Assembly (NCBI GenBank): GCA_020024255.1
Contig: JAHHTX010000072.1
Location: 1 to 9,855, forward strand
Reading direction: 5' to 3'
DNA length: 9,855 nucleotides
DNA from: Anaerotignum sp.
GTDB taxonomy: Bacteria; Bacillota; Clostridia; Lachnospirales; Anaerotignaceae
Position 1 is the first letter of the stretch, and each line of letters begins with the position of its first letter. The position numbers and the translations under genes are program-made. This document shows, in pieces, positions 1-7,414 of the stretch. Below the pieces are notes generated by a model, which was not told where the DNA came from, did no database searches, and worked only from the letters and a program-made list of their open reading frames with translations.

Positions 1-54
1 TACCTGAGAGATAAGGTTGGTAAGGCAGCAAAGGTAAAAGAAGTATTGAGATAA
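1..54 (+). CDS. rplS: 50S ribosomal protein L19, C-terminal end (partial)
   Basis: Only the last 17 codons and a TAA stop (52-54) lie in the window; the gene runs off the left edge. The readable peptide is YLRDKVGKAAKVKEVLR, which matches the conserved basic C-terminus of bacterial L19 (pattern YLR-x(3)-GKAA-x-[IV]-KE). L19 sits at the 30S-50S interface of the ribosome. Support comes from an intrinsic terminator directly downstream and from the next genes, lepB and rbgA, since rplS-lepB-rbgA is a well-known order in Firmicutes. The short length is the only reason for reserve. Confidence 0.88.
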   Translation, partial: YLRDKVGKAAKVKEVLR

Positions 55-62
55 GGAAATTC

Positions 63-94
63 AGCCTTGGTGAGTTGCTCATCAAGGCTTTTTT
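63..94 (+). terminator. Rho-independent terminator after rplS
   Basis: AGCCTTGGTGAG (63-74) pairs with CTCATCAAGGCT (78-89) over 12 bp with one G-U wobble and a 3-nt loop, followed by a run of T to position 94. It starts 8 bases after the rplS stop, so it should end the ribosomal-protein transcript. lepB begins about 40 bases later with no clear promoter of its own, so some readthrough may feed lepB. Confidence 0.9.
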
Positions 95-131
95 CGTAGC
101 ATTATCGCTGATATAGATGGGGGGAAACAAC

Positions 132-689
132 GTGACAGAGGAAAAAGAAAAGAAAGAGAAAAAAAGAGGAAGTTCTATCATACAACTTTTGGCTGTTCTC
201 TTGATTATCGTACTGCTTCGTTTTTTCGTTGTAGGTACAATTTATGTAAAGGGATCTTCTATGGAGCCGAATTTTCATCATGGGGATTTTCTTTTGATGA
301 ATAAACTAGATGTATCTCTTTCCACACCGTCTTATGGAGATATTGTGATTTGCCAGCTTCATGAGGACGGATATGATGAGAATATAATCAAACGTGTGAT
401 TGGTGTTCCGGGAGATGAAGTAAATCTTGTATTGGAAGGCAACGCATATGCCCTTTATTTAAACGGGGAAAAAATAGAGGAACCCTATATTGCAGAACCG
501 ATGTACTCCGCAGGTACCATGGAATATCCATATACTGTGCCGGAGGATAGTTTCTTTGTTATGGGGGATAACCGAAATGCCAGTACAGACAGCAGAAAAG
601 ATACTGTAGGTGCTATTGAGAAAAAGGATATTAAGGGAAAAATTGTTATGCGGTTGTATCCTTTTCGCAGCTTCGGCATCATTCGATAA
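132..689 (+). CDS. lepB: Type I signal peptidase (S26 family)
   Basis: Membrane-bound serine protease that removes signal peptides from secreted pre-proteins on the outer face of the membrane. From the GTG start it is 185 residues, the usual size for Gram-positive SipS-type enzymes. After a highly charged Lys/Glu N-terminus there is one hydrophobic segment (about residues 16-36). Next come the catalytic serine in SSMEPN (Ser43), the general-base lysine in IIKRVIG (Lys87) and the conserved GDNRNASTDSR box (145-155). An upstream in-frame ATG at 117 would add five residues but has no ribosome binding site. GTG at 132 has GGGGGGA (119-125) at good spacing, so I choose it. rbgA follows 11 bases after the stop, consistent with co-transcription. 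Family assignment is firm; the start is inferred. Confidence 0.93.
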   Translation: MTEEKEKKEKKRGSSIIQLLAVLLIIVLLRFFVVGTIYVKGSSMEPNFHHGDFLLMNKLDVSLSTPSYGDIVICQLHEDGYDENIIKRVIGVPGDEVNLVLEGNAYALYLNGEKIEEPYIAEPMYSAGTMEYPYTVPEDSFFVMGDNRNASTDSRKDTVGAIEKKDIKGKIVMRLYPFRSFGIIR

Positions 690-700
690 GGAGGGAAATT

Positions 701-1645
701 ATGTATATACAGTGGTATCCAGGACATATGACAAAAACAAGAAGAATGATGGAAGAAAACATTGCACTTGTGGATATTGTCATTGAACTGGTGGACGCAA
801 GGATTCCGTACAGCAGCAAAAACCCAGACTTAGATGAACTTGCAAAAAACAAACATCGAATTATTTTGCTGAATAAAAGTGACTTGGCAGATGCCACAGC
901 AAATAAAGTTTGGAAAGCCTATTTCGAAGAAAAAGGTTTCCGTGTGATTGAAATGAATGCATTGAAAGGCACAGGCATGGGGCAGGTCACAGATGCAGCA
1001 AGAGAGCTGATGAAAGAAAAAATCGAAAAGCTCAAGGCAAGAGGAAGAATCAATGTGCCCATCCGCAGTATGATTGTGGGGATTCCCAATGTGGGAAAAT
1101 CAACATTTATCAATAAATACGTTGGGAAAACAACAGCAAAAACAGGCGATAAACCAGGGGTTACCAGAGGAAAACAGTGGATTAAACTGAAAAAAGATTT
1201 TGAACTTTTGGATACACCGGGTATTTTATGGCCCAAGTTTGAAGATCAGCAGGTAGGATTGAAGCTGGCGTTTACAGGGGCAATCAATGATGATATATTA
1301 GATGCACAGACATTGGCAACCTCTTTTATCCATCATATGATGGTCGTAAATCCTGATTGTATTCGCAAACGGTATGATATTGCCTTTGACACTATTGCAG
1401 AGCCTCATGATGTATTGCGGCAGATTGCAGAAGCGAGAGGTTTTAAACTGAAAGGGGACGAGCCGGATTTGGAGCGTGCGGCAAAAATTCTCATGGACGA
1501 ATTCCGCAGTGGTAAATTGGGACGGCTTACTTTGGAAATGCCAGAGGATATTACAGAAATGCTGGCAGAAAAAAGTGCAAGAGAAAAAGAAAAGGCTTTG
1601 GCAGATAAAGCAAGAAAAGCAGAATACAAGAAGCGGAAAAAATAA
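701..1645 (+). CDS. rbgA: Ribosome biogenesis GTPase RbgA (YlqF)
   Basis: Circularly permuted GTPase needed for late 50S subunit assembly in Firmicutes; it acts on ribosome precursors in the cytoplasm. The permuted motif order is visible: G4 NKSD (residues 58-61), a G5-like NALKG (86-90), G1/P-loop GIPNVGKST (127-135), G2 threonine in PGVTRG (Thr155) and G3 DTPG (171-174). The N-terminus WYPGHM is typical of YlqF/RbgA. At 314 residues it is somewhat longer than the roughly 280-residue Bacillus protein; the extra length is a Lys/Glu-rich C-terminal tail from about residue 285, probably RNA-binding. ATG at 701 has a strong AAGGAGGGAAATT ribosome binding site. It is the second gene after lepB, as in many Firmicutes, and is followed by a large hairpin. 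Confidence 0.96.
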   Translation: MYIQWYPGHMTKTRRMMEENIALVDIVIELVDARIPYSSKNPDLDELAKNKHRIILLNKSDLADATANKVWKAYFEEKGFRVIEMNALKGTGMGQVTDAARELMKEKIEKLKARGRINVPIRSMIVGIPNVGKSTFINKYVGKTTAKTGDKPGVTRGKQWIKLKKDFELLDTPGILWPKFEDQQVGLKLAFTGAINDDILDAQTLATSFIHHMMVVNPDCIRKRYDIAFDTIAEPHDVLRQIAEARGFKLKGDEPDLERAAKILMDEFRSGKLGRLTLEMPEDITEMLAEKSAREKEKALADKARKAEYKKRKK

Positions 1646-1655
1646 ATTCATAGAC

Positions 1656-1722
1656 AGCGGATAAATTTTGGATGAACGATGCTTTTAACGCATTTTACGA
1701 AAATCGGAAATTTATCCGTTTT
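1656..1722 (+). terminator. Long-loop stem, probable terminator after rbgA
   Basis: CGGATAAATTT (1658-1668) and AAATTTATCCG (1708-1718) are a perfect 11-bp inverted repeat, extendable outward by A-T and G-U pairs, followed by TTTTGTT. The 39-nt interval is unusually large for an intrinsic terminator but holds its own hairpin (ATGC 1678-1682 region with GCAT near 1689-1692). It lies 10 bases after the rbgA stop and just before a likely promoter, which suits a terminator. The large interior leaves a regulatory or dyad-binding role possible. Confidence 0.6.
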
Positions 1723-1727
1723 GTTAT

Positions 1728-1757
1728 TTGCAGAAAAGGGGGATTTTGTGTTAGAAT
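1728..1757 (+). promoter_or_regulatory. Probable sigma-A promoter for the uvrC operon
   Basis: A TTGCAG -35-like hexamer (1728-1733), an 18-nt spacer and an extended -10, TG-T-TAGAAT (TG at 1749-1750, hexamer 1752-1757), precede uvrC by about 47 bases. It sits directly after the rbgA terminator hairpin, where the next transcription unit should begin. This is pattern matching only; no operator such as a cre site is evident to me around it. Confidence 0.5.
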
Positions 1758-1804
1758 AGTCCCAAAACCATTTGGAAAATTTATAGGGTGAAGGGGGTGA
1801 AAAT

Positions 1805-3655
1805 ATGTTTGATATAGCAGAGGAATTAAAAAAGTTGCCCCAAAAGTCCGGTGTCTACCTGATGAAGAATGATAAAGGGGAAATTATTTATGTAGGAAAG
1901 GCAATTAACCTGAGAAACCGTGTTCGTCAATATTTCCAAAACAGTAAAAATCATACAGCAAAAACGAAAACTATGGTACCGCATATTGCAGAATTTGAGT
2001 ACATTGTGACAGATTCGGAAATCGAGGCTTTGATTTTGGAGTGTAACCTCATCAAAGAATATCGTCCCAGATACAATATTATGTTGAAGGATGATAAGTC
2101 GTATCCTTATATTAAAGTGACGATACAGGAGAAATTTCCTCGGATATTCATTACCCACCATATGCTGAAGGACAAGGCAAAATATTATGGTCCTTTTACG
2201 GATAATTATGCTATGCGGGAAACGGTGGAAACCCTCCACAAACTGTTTCCCATTCGGAAATGCAGAAAAAATCTGCCAAAGGAAATCGGCAAAGACCGTC
2301 CGTGCCTAAATTATCATATCGGACAGTGCGTTGCCCCTTGCAGTGGAGCAGTTTCCGAAGAGGAATATGGAAAATATGTACGAGATGCTATGGATTTTTT
2401 GGAGGGTAAACATGAGGATATCCGAAAAAAAATGGAGCAGGAAATGTGCGAGGCAGCAGAACAGCTGGAATTTGAAAAGGCGGCAGGACTGCGGGATAAA
2501 ATACAAGCTATACAAAGTATTGTACAGCGGCAGAAAATGGCAAATATCTCTTTGCAGGATGCAGATGTTATTGCATTGGTCAGAGCGTTTTCCCAATGCT
2601 TGGTGCAGGTATTTTTCATTCGAAACGGTAAAATGACAGGCAGAGAGAACTTCAATATGACGGCACCGGAGGAACAAAGCCGCAGCGAAGTAATGACAGC
2701 ATTTATTGAGCAGTTTTACAGTGGTACGGCGTATATTCCCAAAGAACTGATTTTGCAGGAAGAATTGACAAAAGAAGGCAGACCACTATTGGAAGCATAT
2801 CTTTCTGCAAAACGGGGAAACAAGGTATTTTTAACGGTTCCGATAAAAGGAGAGAAACATAAATTGGTTGAACTTGCCTATAAAAATGCCAATTTGGTAT
2901 TCAGCCAGTTTGGGGAGAAGATGAAACGAGAGGAACGGCGGACAAAGGGTGCCATGGAAGAAATACAAAAAGCATTAGGGCTGTCTGTGCCTCTGTCCCG
3001 TGTGGAGGCTTATGATATTTCCAATACCCAAGGTTTTGAGTCCGTTGGTTCTATGGTCGTCTTTGAAAACGGAAAGGCAAAATCCAGTGACTATCGCAAG
3101 TTTAAGATTCGGACTGTTGTAGGAGCAAATGATTTTGCATCTATGCAGGAGGTTTTGACAAGAAGAATGAATCATGGGATAAGGGAGGAAACGGAAGGGA
3201 AGAGTAGCAGTTTTACCCGTTTGCCGGATTTGATTTTGATGGATGGGGGAAAGACACAGGTGCACGCAGCAGAAGAAGTTTTGCAGGAATTTGAGATGAA
3301 GATTCCGGTTTGCGGCATGGTGAAAGACGATAGACACAGAACAAGAGGATTATTTTACCAAGGAAAGGAAATCCTACTGCCACCAAGTTCTGAAGGGTTT
3401 CGTCTTATCACAAGAATACAAGATGAAGTCCACCGTTTTGCGATTACCTACCATCGTAACCTTCGGCAGAAAAAGGCACTGCACTCGACTTTAGATGATA
3501 TTAAAGGAATTGGGACAGTGAGAAGAAAAGCGTTGATGCGGCATTTCGGCTCTGCAGAGCGGATTGCCAAAGCGGAAGTTTCTGAACTTTTGGAAGTGAC
3601 AGAAATGAATATACCTGCGGCAGAGGCGGTTTATCGTTTTTTTCATCAGGTATAG
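1805..3655 (+). CDS. uvrC: UvrABC excinuclease subunit C
   Basis: Nuclease subunit of nucleotide excision repair; it makes the 3' and 5' incisions around a lesion after UvrB loading. The 616-residue length is typical. Domains in order: N-terminal GIY-YIG nuclease (GVY 16-18, YVG 29-31, to about residue 95); four cysteines C153, C167, C175 and C179 in the pattern known to bind an iron-sulfur cluster in UvrC; a UVR domain (about 203-238, with LEFEKAAGLRDKI) that contacts UvrB; and the RNase H-like C-terminal nuclease, where Asp404 (EAYDISN), Asp480 (MDGGK) and His543 (DEVHRFA) look like the catalytic triad. A helix-hairpin-helix follows (about 564-616, IKGIGTVRRKAL). All key residues are present. 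ATG at 1805 has GAAGGGGGTGA upstream. It heads the operon; hprK begins 23 bases after its stop. Confidence 0.98.
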   Translation: MFDIAEELKKLPQKSGVYLMKNDKGEIIYVGKAINLRNRVRQYFQNSKNHTAKTKTMVPHIAEFEYIVTDSEIEALILECNLIKEYRPRYNIMLKDDKSYPYIKVTIQEKFPRIFITHHMLKDKAKYYGPFTDNYAMRETVETLHKLFPIRKCRKNLPKEIGKDRPCLNYHIGQCVAPCSGAVSEEEYGKYVRDAMDFLEGKHEDIRKKMEQEMCEAAEQLEFEKAAGLRDKIQAIQSIVQRQKMANISLQDADVIALVRAFSQCLVQVFFIRNGKMTGRENFNMTAPEEQSRSEVMTAFIEQFYSGTAYIPKELILQEELTKEGRPLLEAYLSAKRGNKVFLTVPIKGEKHKLVELAYKNANLVFSQFGEKMKREERRTKGAMEEIQKALGLSVPLSRVEAYDISNTQGFESVGSMVVFENGKAKSSDYRKFKIRTVVGANDFASMQEVLTRRMNHGIREETEGKSSSFTRLPDLILMDGGKTQVHAAEEVLQEFEMKIPVCGMVKDDRHRTRGLFYQGKEILLPPSSEGFRLITRIQDEVHRFAITYHRNLRQKKALHSTLDDIKGIGTVRRKALMRHFGSAERIAKAEVSELLEVTEMNIPAAEAVYRFFHQV

Positions 3656-3678
3656 AGGAGAAAGAAAGGAGTACAAAG

Positions 3679-4608
3679 ATGTATTCTGCAGAAATTAAAA
3701 AAGTGGTGCAACATTTTCATTTGGAAAACATACTGCCGGAGATTGATTTGGAAGGACGGGTTATCAGCAGAAAAGAAATCAATCGCCCTGCCTTGCAGCT
3801 GACAGGATTTTATGAGAGATTTGACAATGATAGAGTGCAGGTTATTGGGAGAGTAGAGCATAGCTATCTTTTAACTTTAAGTCCCCAAGAACGAAAACAG
3901 GCAATCTGCCATTTGTTTGAGTGTCATATTCCCTGTTTGATTATTTGCAAGAATATGGAAGTTTTTCCTGAAATGATATACTATGGAAGAAAATATGGAG
4001 TTCCTATTTTTCGTACACCAAGCACAACAACCGGTTTTATGGCAGAACTCATTGCCTGGCTCTATACAGAATTGGCGGACAGAGAAACCATACACGGTGT
4101 TTTGGTGGATATTTATGGGGAAGGGGTTCTCATTATTGGTGCAAGTGGCATCGGAAAAAGCGAAACAGCATTGGAGCTAATCAAAAGAGGACATCGTCTT
4201 ATTGCCGATGATGCTGTGGAAATCAAGAAGGTGGCAAACCATACACTCATTGGCACTTGTCCGGAATTGATTCGGTATCTCATTGAATTGCGGGGAATCG
4301 GCATTATCAATGTGAAAGAACTTTTCGGTGTTGGTGCTGTTAAACAGCAAAAGACCATTGATATGGTCATTCGTTTGGAAATGTGGGACGGGAAGGCAAA
4401 CGAATATGATCGTATTGGATTAGATGAGGAATATATTGATATATTGGGACATAAGATACTTTGTAATACCATTCCTCTTCGTCCCGGCAGAAATGTAGCA
4501 GTAATTTGCGAGTCTGCAGCCATCACCAATCGCCAGAAGAAGATGGGAACCAATACGGCAAAAGAATTGGAAGAACGGATATTGAAATATGGAACTAAGG
4601 AATCATAA
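3679..4608 (+). CDS. hprK: HPr kinase/phosphorylase
   Basis: Bifunctional sensor enzyme that phosphorylates, and dephosphorylates by phosphorolysis, the regulatory serine of HPr and Crh in response to glycolytic metabolites, driving CcpA-type carbon catabolite repression. The 309-residue length fits the family. The N-terminal domain covers about residues 1-130. The catalytic domain has the conserved His139 (HGVLVDIYGEGV), the P-loop GASGIGKS (154-161), the acidic pair in LIADD (177-178), the signature LRGIGIINVKELFG (204-217) and LRPGRN (267-272). All active-site features appear intact. ATG at 3679 has GAAAGGAG upstream. The operon also encodes a likely substrate, an HPr/Crh-like protein with a conserved regulatory serine (7415-7657). 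murB starts 12 bases after the stop, so translation may be coupled. Confidence 0.98.
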   Translation: MYSAEIKKVVQHFHLENILPEIDLEGRVISRKEINRPALQLTGFYERFDNDRVQVIGRVEHSYLLTLSPQERKQAICHLFECHIPCLIICKNMEVFPEMIYYGRKYGVPIFRTPSTTTGFMAELIAWLYTELADRETIHGVLVDIYGEGVLIIGASGIGKSETALELIKRGHRLIADDAVEIKKVANHTLIGTCPELIRYLIELRGIGIINVKELFGVGAVKQQKTIDMVIRLEMWDGKANEYDRIGLDEEYIDILGHKILCNTIPLRPGRNVAVICESAAITNRQKKMGTNTAKELEERILKYGTKES

Positions 4609-4620
4609 AGGAGAGCGTTC

Positions 4621-5529
4621 ATGAAAGAGTTAGTATGTCAGCTAGAAGAAATCTTAGGAAAAGAGGGTGTGCTTTTGGATGAGCCAATGGCAAAGCATAC
4701 TACATTTAGAACGGGTGGCAAGGCAGATTTGTTTCTGATGCCGCAAAGTGGACAGGCTGTAAAAGAAACCATGGCGCTTTTGGAAAGTCATCATGTGCCG
4801 ATTACGATTTTGGGAAATGGCAGCAATATGCTTGTACAAGACGGTGGTATTCGTGGTGCAGTACTACAATTATACTCCAGAATGCAAGAAATTAGCGTAA
4901 ACGGCGAAGAAATGACTATGCAGTGTGGTGCGTTGCTTTCTTCCGTTGCGGCAGAAGCCATGCAGCACAGTTTGGCAGGTTTCGCCTTTGCATCAGGAAT
5001 CCCTGGTACGTTCGGCGGTGCTGTCGTCATGAATGCAGGGGCATATGGCGGTGAGATGAAGGATGTGTTGAAAACTGTAGATGTGTTGACTCCAAAAAGG
5101 GAAATTTTAACACTACCTGCAGAAGAACTTGCCCTTTCCTATCGCCACAGCAATATTGCCGAAAAAGGATATCTGGTTTTGGGTGGCAGGATTGTACTCA
5201 AGAAAGGAGATAAAGCGGAAATACAGGCAGAAATGGCAAAATTGGCTCAGCAAAGAAGAGAAAAACAGCCTTTGCAGTATCCCAGTGCCGGCAGTACCTT
5301 CAAACGCCCAGAAGGGTATTTTGCAGGAAAGCTCATCAGCGATGCAGGTTTGAAAGGAAAAACTATTGGTGGCGCACAGGTGTCGGAAAAACACGCAGGG
5401 TTTATTGTCAATATCGGCGGGGCAACAAGTAAGGATATTTTGGACTTGATTGCCTATTGTCAGAAAACAGTTTTGGATAAATTTGGTGTAAAATTGGAAA
5501 CAGAAGTCAAAATTACAGGAGAGGCTTAA
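4621..5529 (+). CDS. murB: UDP-N-acetylenolpyruvoylglucosamine reductase
   Basis: FAD- and NADPH-dependent reductase that converts UDP-GlcNAc-enolpyruvate to UDP-MurNAc, the second committed step of peptidoglycan precursor synthesis in the cytoplasm. FAD-binding motifs are clear: TTFRTGGKADLF (27-38), ILGNGSNMLVQDGGIRG (63-79) and GIPGTFGGAVVMNAGAYGGE (126-145). Likely catalytic residues are Arg175 in SYRHS, Ser225 in SAGSTFKRP and Glu295 in LETEVKITG. The 302-residue length and the GSTFKRP-x-GYFAGKLI form are typical of the shorter Gram-positive type. ATG at 4621 has GGAGAGCGTTC upstream. It lies between hprK and rapZ, an arrangement common in Clostridia that links wall synthesis to the carbon-control operon. 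No damage is visible. Confidence 0.98.
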   Translation: MKELVCQLEEILGKEGVLLDEPMAKHTTFRTGGKADLFLMPQSGQAVKETMALLESHHVPITILGNGSNMLVQDGGIRGAVLQLYSRMQEISVNGEEMTMQCGALLSSVAAEAMQHSLAGFAFASGIPGTFGGAVVMNAGAYGGEMKDVLKTVDVLTPKREILTLPAEELALSYRHSNIAEKGYLVLGGRIVLKKGDKAEIQAEMAKLAQQRREKQPLQYPSAGSTFKRPEGYFAGKLISDAGLKGKTIGGAQVSEKHAGFIVNIGGATSKDILDLIAYCQKTVLDKFGVKLETEVKITGEA

Positions 5530-5548
5530 AGAAAGGGGCAGTGGGGTT

Positions 5549-6421
5549 ATGCGATTTGTGATTGTAACAGGAATGTCCGGTGCAGGGAAATCTTCGGCGT
5601 TGAAATTTTTGGAGGATATCAATTATTTTTGTGTAGATAATATGCCACCTGCGCTGCTCCCAAAGTTTGCGGAACTTTGCTATGAACAGGATAACAGCAT
5701 CGAAAAAGTGGCAATGGGCATAGATATCCGTGGAGGAAAACTCTTTGACGATTTGTTTTCTATGTTATGTCAGCTGCAAGAAAATGGATATGATTATGAA
5801 ATCTTGTTTTTAGATGCTTCAGACAGTGTACTCATTAAACGGTACAAGGAAACGAGAAGAAGCCATCCGCTTTCTCGTCATGGCTCTATTGAAGAAGGTA
5901 TTTTTAAAGAACGGAATATGCTGCAAGAGGTAAAGGAAAAAGCAAATTATATCATTGATACCAGCAATGTTTTGACAAGAGAACTGAAAGAGCAAATTAA
6001 CCGTATTTTCAGAGATGACGAGAAATTTGAAAGTTTGGTGATTACTGTATGCTCTTTTGGGTTTAAGTATGGGATTCCCGTAGACAGCGATTTGGTTTTC
6101 GATGTACGTTTTTTACCAAACCCTTATTATATTCCGGAACTGCGGGAACTTTCGGGAAACGATCAACCTGTCAGCGATTATGTTATGCAGTTTCCGGAAA
6201 GCAAAGCCTTTTTGGATAAACTTATTGATATGTTGGAATTTCTGATTCCTCATTATATTCATGAAGGAAAGAATAGCCTTGTCATCAGCATTGGCTGCAC
6301 AGGGGGAAGACATCGTTCTGTGACCTTTGCAAACGCATTGTTTACAGCCTTGGGACAAGCACATCATACTGTCCTTTTGAAACACAAAGATATGGAGAAG
6401 GACAATAAAAGAAAAGGATGA
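5549..6421 (+). CDS. rapZ: RapZ/YvcJ family nucleotide-binding protein
   Basis: P-loop protein of the RapZ (YvcJ) family. In Escherichia coli RapZ is an RNA adaptor controlling GlmS synthesis through a small RNA; in Bacillus subtilis YvcJ hydrolyses GTP and affects competence. The clostridial role is not settled, so only the family is asserted. Visible features: Walker A GMSGAGKS (8-15), DNMPPALLP (30-38), a Walker B-like ILFLDA (85-90), and a C-terminal domain (about 162-285) with FGFKYGIPVDSDLVFDVRFL (170-189) and IGCTGGRHRSV (248-258). The 290-residue length is standard. ATG at 5549 follows an AAAGGGGCAGTGGGG purine run. The stop codon overlaps the first possible whiA start (ATGA). yvcK, which normally comes next in Bacillus, is missing. 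Confidence 0.96.
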   Translation: MRFVIVTGMSGAGKSSALKFLEDINYFCVDNMPPALLPKFAELCYEQDNSIEKVAMGIDIRGGKLFDDLFSMLCQLQENGYDYEILFLDASDSVLIKRYKETRRSHPLSRHGSIEEGIFKERNMLQEVKEKANYIIDTSNVLTRELKEQINRIFRDDEKFESLVITVCSFGFKYGIPVDSDLVFDVRFLPNPYYIPELRELSGNDQPVSDYVMQFPESKAFLDKLIDMLEFLIPHYIHEGKNSLVISIGCTGGRHRSVTFANALFTALGQAHHTVLLKHKDMEKDNKRKG

Positions 6422-7413
6422 GGGTGGAATTGGAAAAACGAACAATCAAAAGAGCGGAAAATGTAAATTTGTCATTTTCATATAAGGTGAAAGAGGAGCT
6501 TGCAGAACATTTTGGGAATGGGCGTCATTGTTATATTGCAGAACTGGCAGCATTTTTGAATATGTGTGGAGAGATTTGTGTTTTTCGAGATTCTTTTTGT
6601 TTAAAAATACAAACGGAAAATATTCTCATTGCGAAAAAGTGCTTTACATTATTGCAAAATGCTTTTAATATTGAAATGGAAGTATCCGTCCGTACCGGAA
6701 AAAGAAATTCTTACCTGCTTTTGGTTCGGAAGGAACAGGATGCAAAGCGCATCTTAATGGCAGTTGGAATTTTACAAGAAACACAGACGGGACAACGGTA
6801 CATTCAGAATCATATTTATCCTCCGGTTACGGCATCAGTATGCTGCAGGCGTGCCTATTTGCGTGGTGCTTTTCTTGCAGTAGGCTCTGTCAGTGACCCG
6901 AAAAAGAACTACCACTTAGAATTTGTGCTGCAAAAGAAAGAAACAGCAGAAGAATTGAGGGATCTAATCAATTCTTTTGAATTAGATGCCAAGGTGGTAG
7001 AGCGAAAAGAGCATTTTGTGGTTTACCTAAAAGAAGGGGAGCAGATTGTCAATCTTTTCAATATTATGGAGGCGCACATTGCACTGATGGATTTGGAAAA
7101 TGTTCGCATTGTAAAAGAAATGCGAAATGACATTAACCGTAAAGTAAATTGTGAAACAGCAAACCTCAATAAAGTTGTGGAGGCGGCTGTCAAGCAAGTA
7201 GAAGACATTCGGTTTATTGAAAAAGCTATCGGACTTTCCGAATTACCGAAACAGCTGGAAGAACTTGCAAGAATCCGTCTTGCATATCCGGATAAAAGTT
7301 TGAAGGAGTTGGGCACTTATTTGTCTGAACCTGTGGGGAAATCAGGTGTAAACCATCGTCTGCGAAAAATCAGTCATGTAGCGGAAATGTTGAGAGAAGG
7401 AAAGGTGAATTAA
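6418..7413 (+). CDS. whiA: DNA-binding protein WhiA
   Basis: WhiA is a DNA-binding protein found throughout Gram-positive bacteria. It is a sporulation and division regulator in Streptomyces and is linked to cell division and chromosome segregation in Bacillus. The N-terminal part is a degenerate LAGLIDADG homing-endonuclease fold (motif region RRAYLRGAFLAVGSVSDP, 144-161). The C-terminal part is a helix-turn-helix (about 285-320; SLKELGTYL and KSGVNHRLRKI are diagnostic). The start is uncertain. ATG 6418 overlaps the rapZ stop but has no well-spaced ribosome binding site. TTG 6430 has GAGGG at 6420-6424. TTG 6469 would give MSFSYKVKEEL, closest to the usual WhiA N-terminus, but its upstream site is weak. 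The gene is probably translationally coupled to rapZ and followed one base later by the HPr-like gene. Confidence 0.95.
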   Translation: MRVELEKRTIKRAENVNLSFSYKVKEELAEHFGNGRHCYIAELAAFLNMCGEICVFRDSFCLKIQTENILIAKKCFTLLQNAFNIEMEVSVRTGKRNSYLLLVRKEQDAKRILMAVGILQETQTGQRYIQNHIYPPVTASVCCRRAYLRGAFLAVGSVSDPKKNYHLEFVLQKKETAEELRDLINSFELDAKVVERKEHFVVYLKEGEQIVNLFNIMEAHIALMDLENVRIVKEMRNDINRKVNCETANLNKVVEAAVKQVEDIRFIEKAIGLSELPKQLEELARIRLAYPDKSLKELGTYLSEPVGKSGVNHRLRKISHVAEMLREGKVN

Positions 7414-7414
7414 A

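Noticed and set aside
82..91. TCAAGGCTTT shared by the rplS terminator and the right-end region (9695-9704)
   Set aside because: A 10-base match within terminator-type sequence is easily explained by chance; the surroundings do not match, so I do not call a dispersed repeat.
89..117. Possible extended -10 (TG-A-TATAGA, 109-117) as a lepB promoter
   Set aside because: The -35 would have to be the terminator T-run, and the start of transcription would fall in or after the lepB ribosome binding site.
117..131. ATG 117 as the lepB start
   Set aside because: It has no ribosome binding site. GTG 132 has a well-spaced G-rich one, so the shorter protein was annotated.
1476..1664. Short + strand frame overlapping the rbgA 3' end
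   Set aside because: Out-of-frame shadow of rbgA with no ribosome binding site and no recognisable protein features.
4113..4622. Long open frame on the - strand opposite hprK (169 codons), and similar ones opposite murB and rbgA
   Set aside because: They lie fully antisense to genes with clear family motifs, have no plausible domains, and their composition mirrors the real coding strand.
6844..6901. LAGLIDADG-type sequence in whiA as a homing endonuclease or inserted mobile element
   Set aside because: This domain is a normal, degenerate part of every WhiA protein; the gene is intact and has the expected neighbours.
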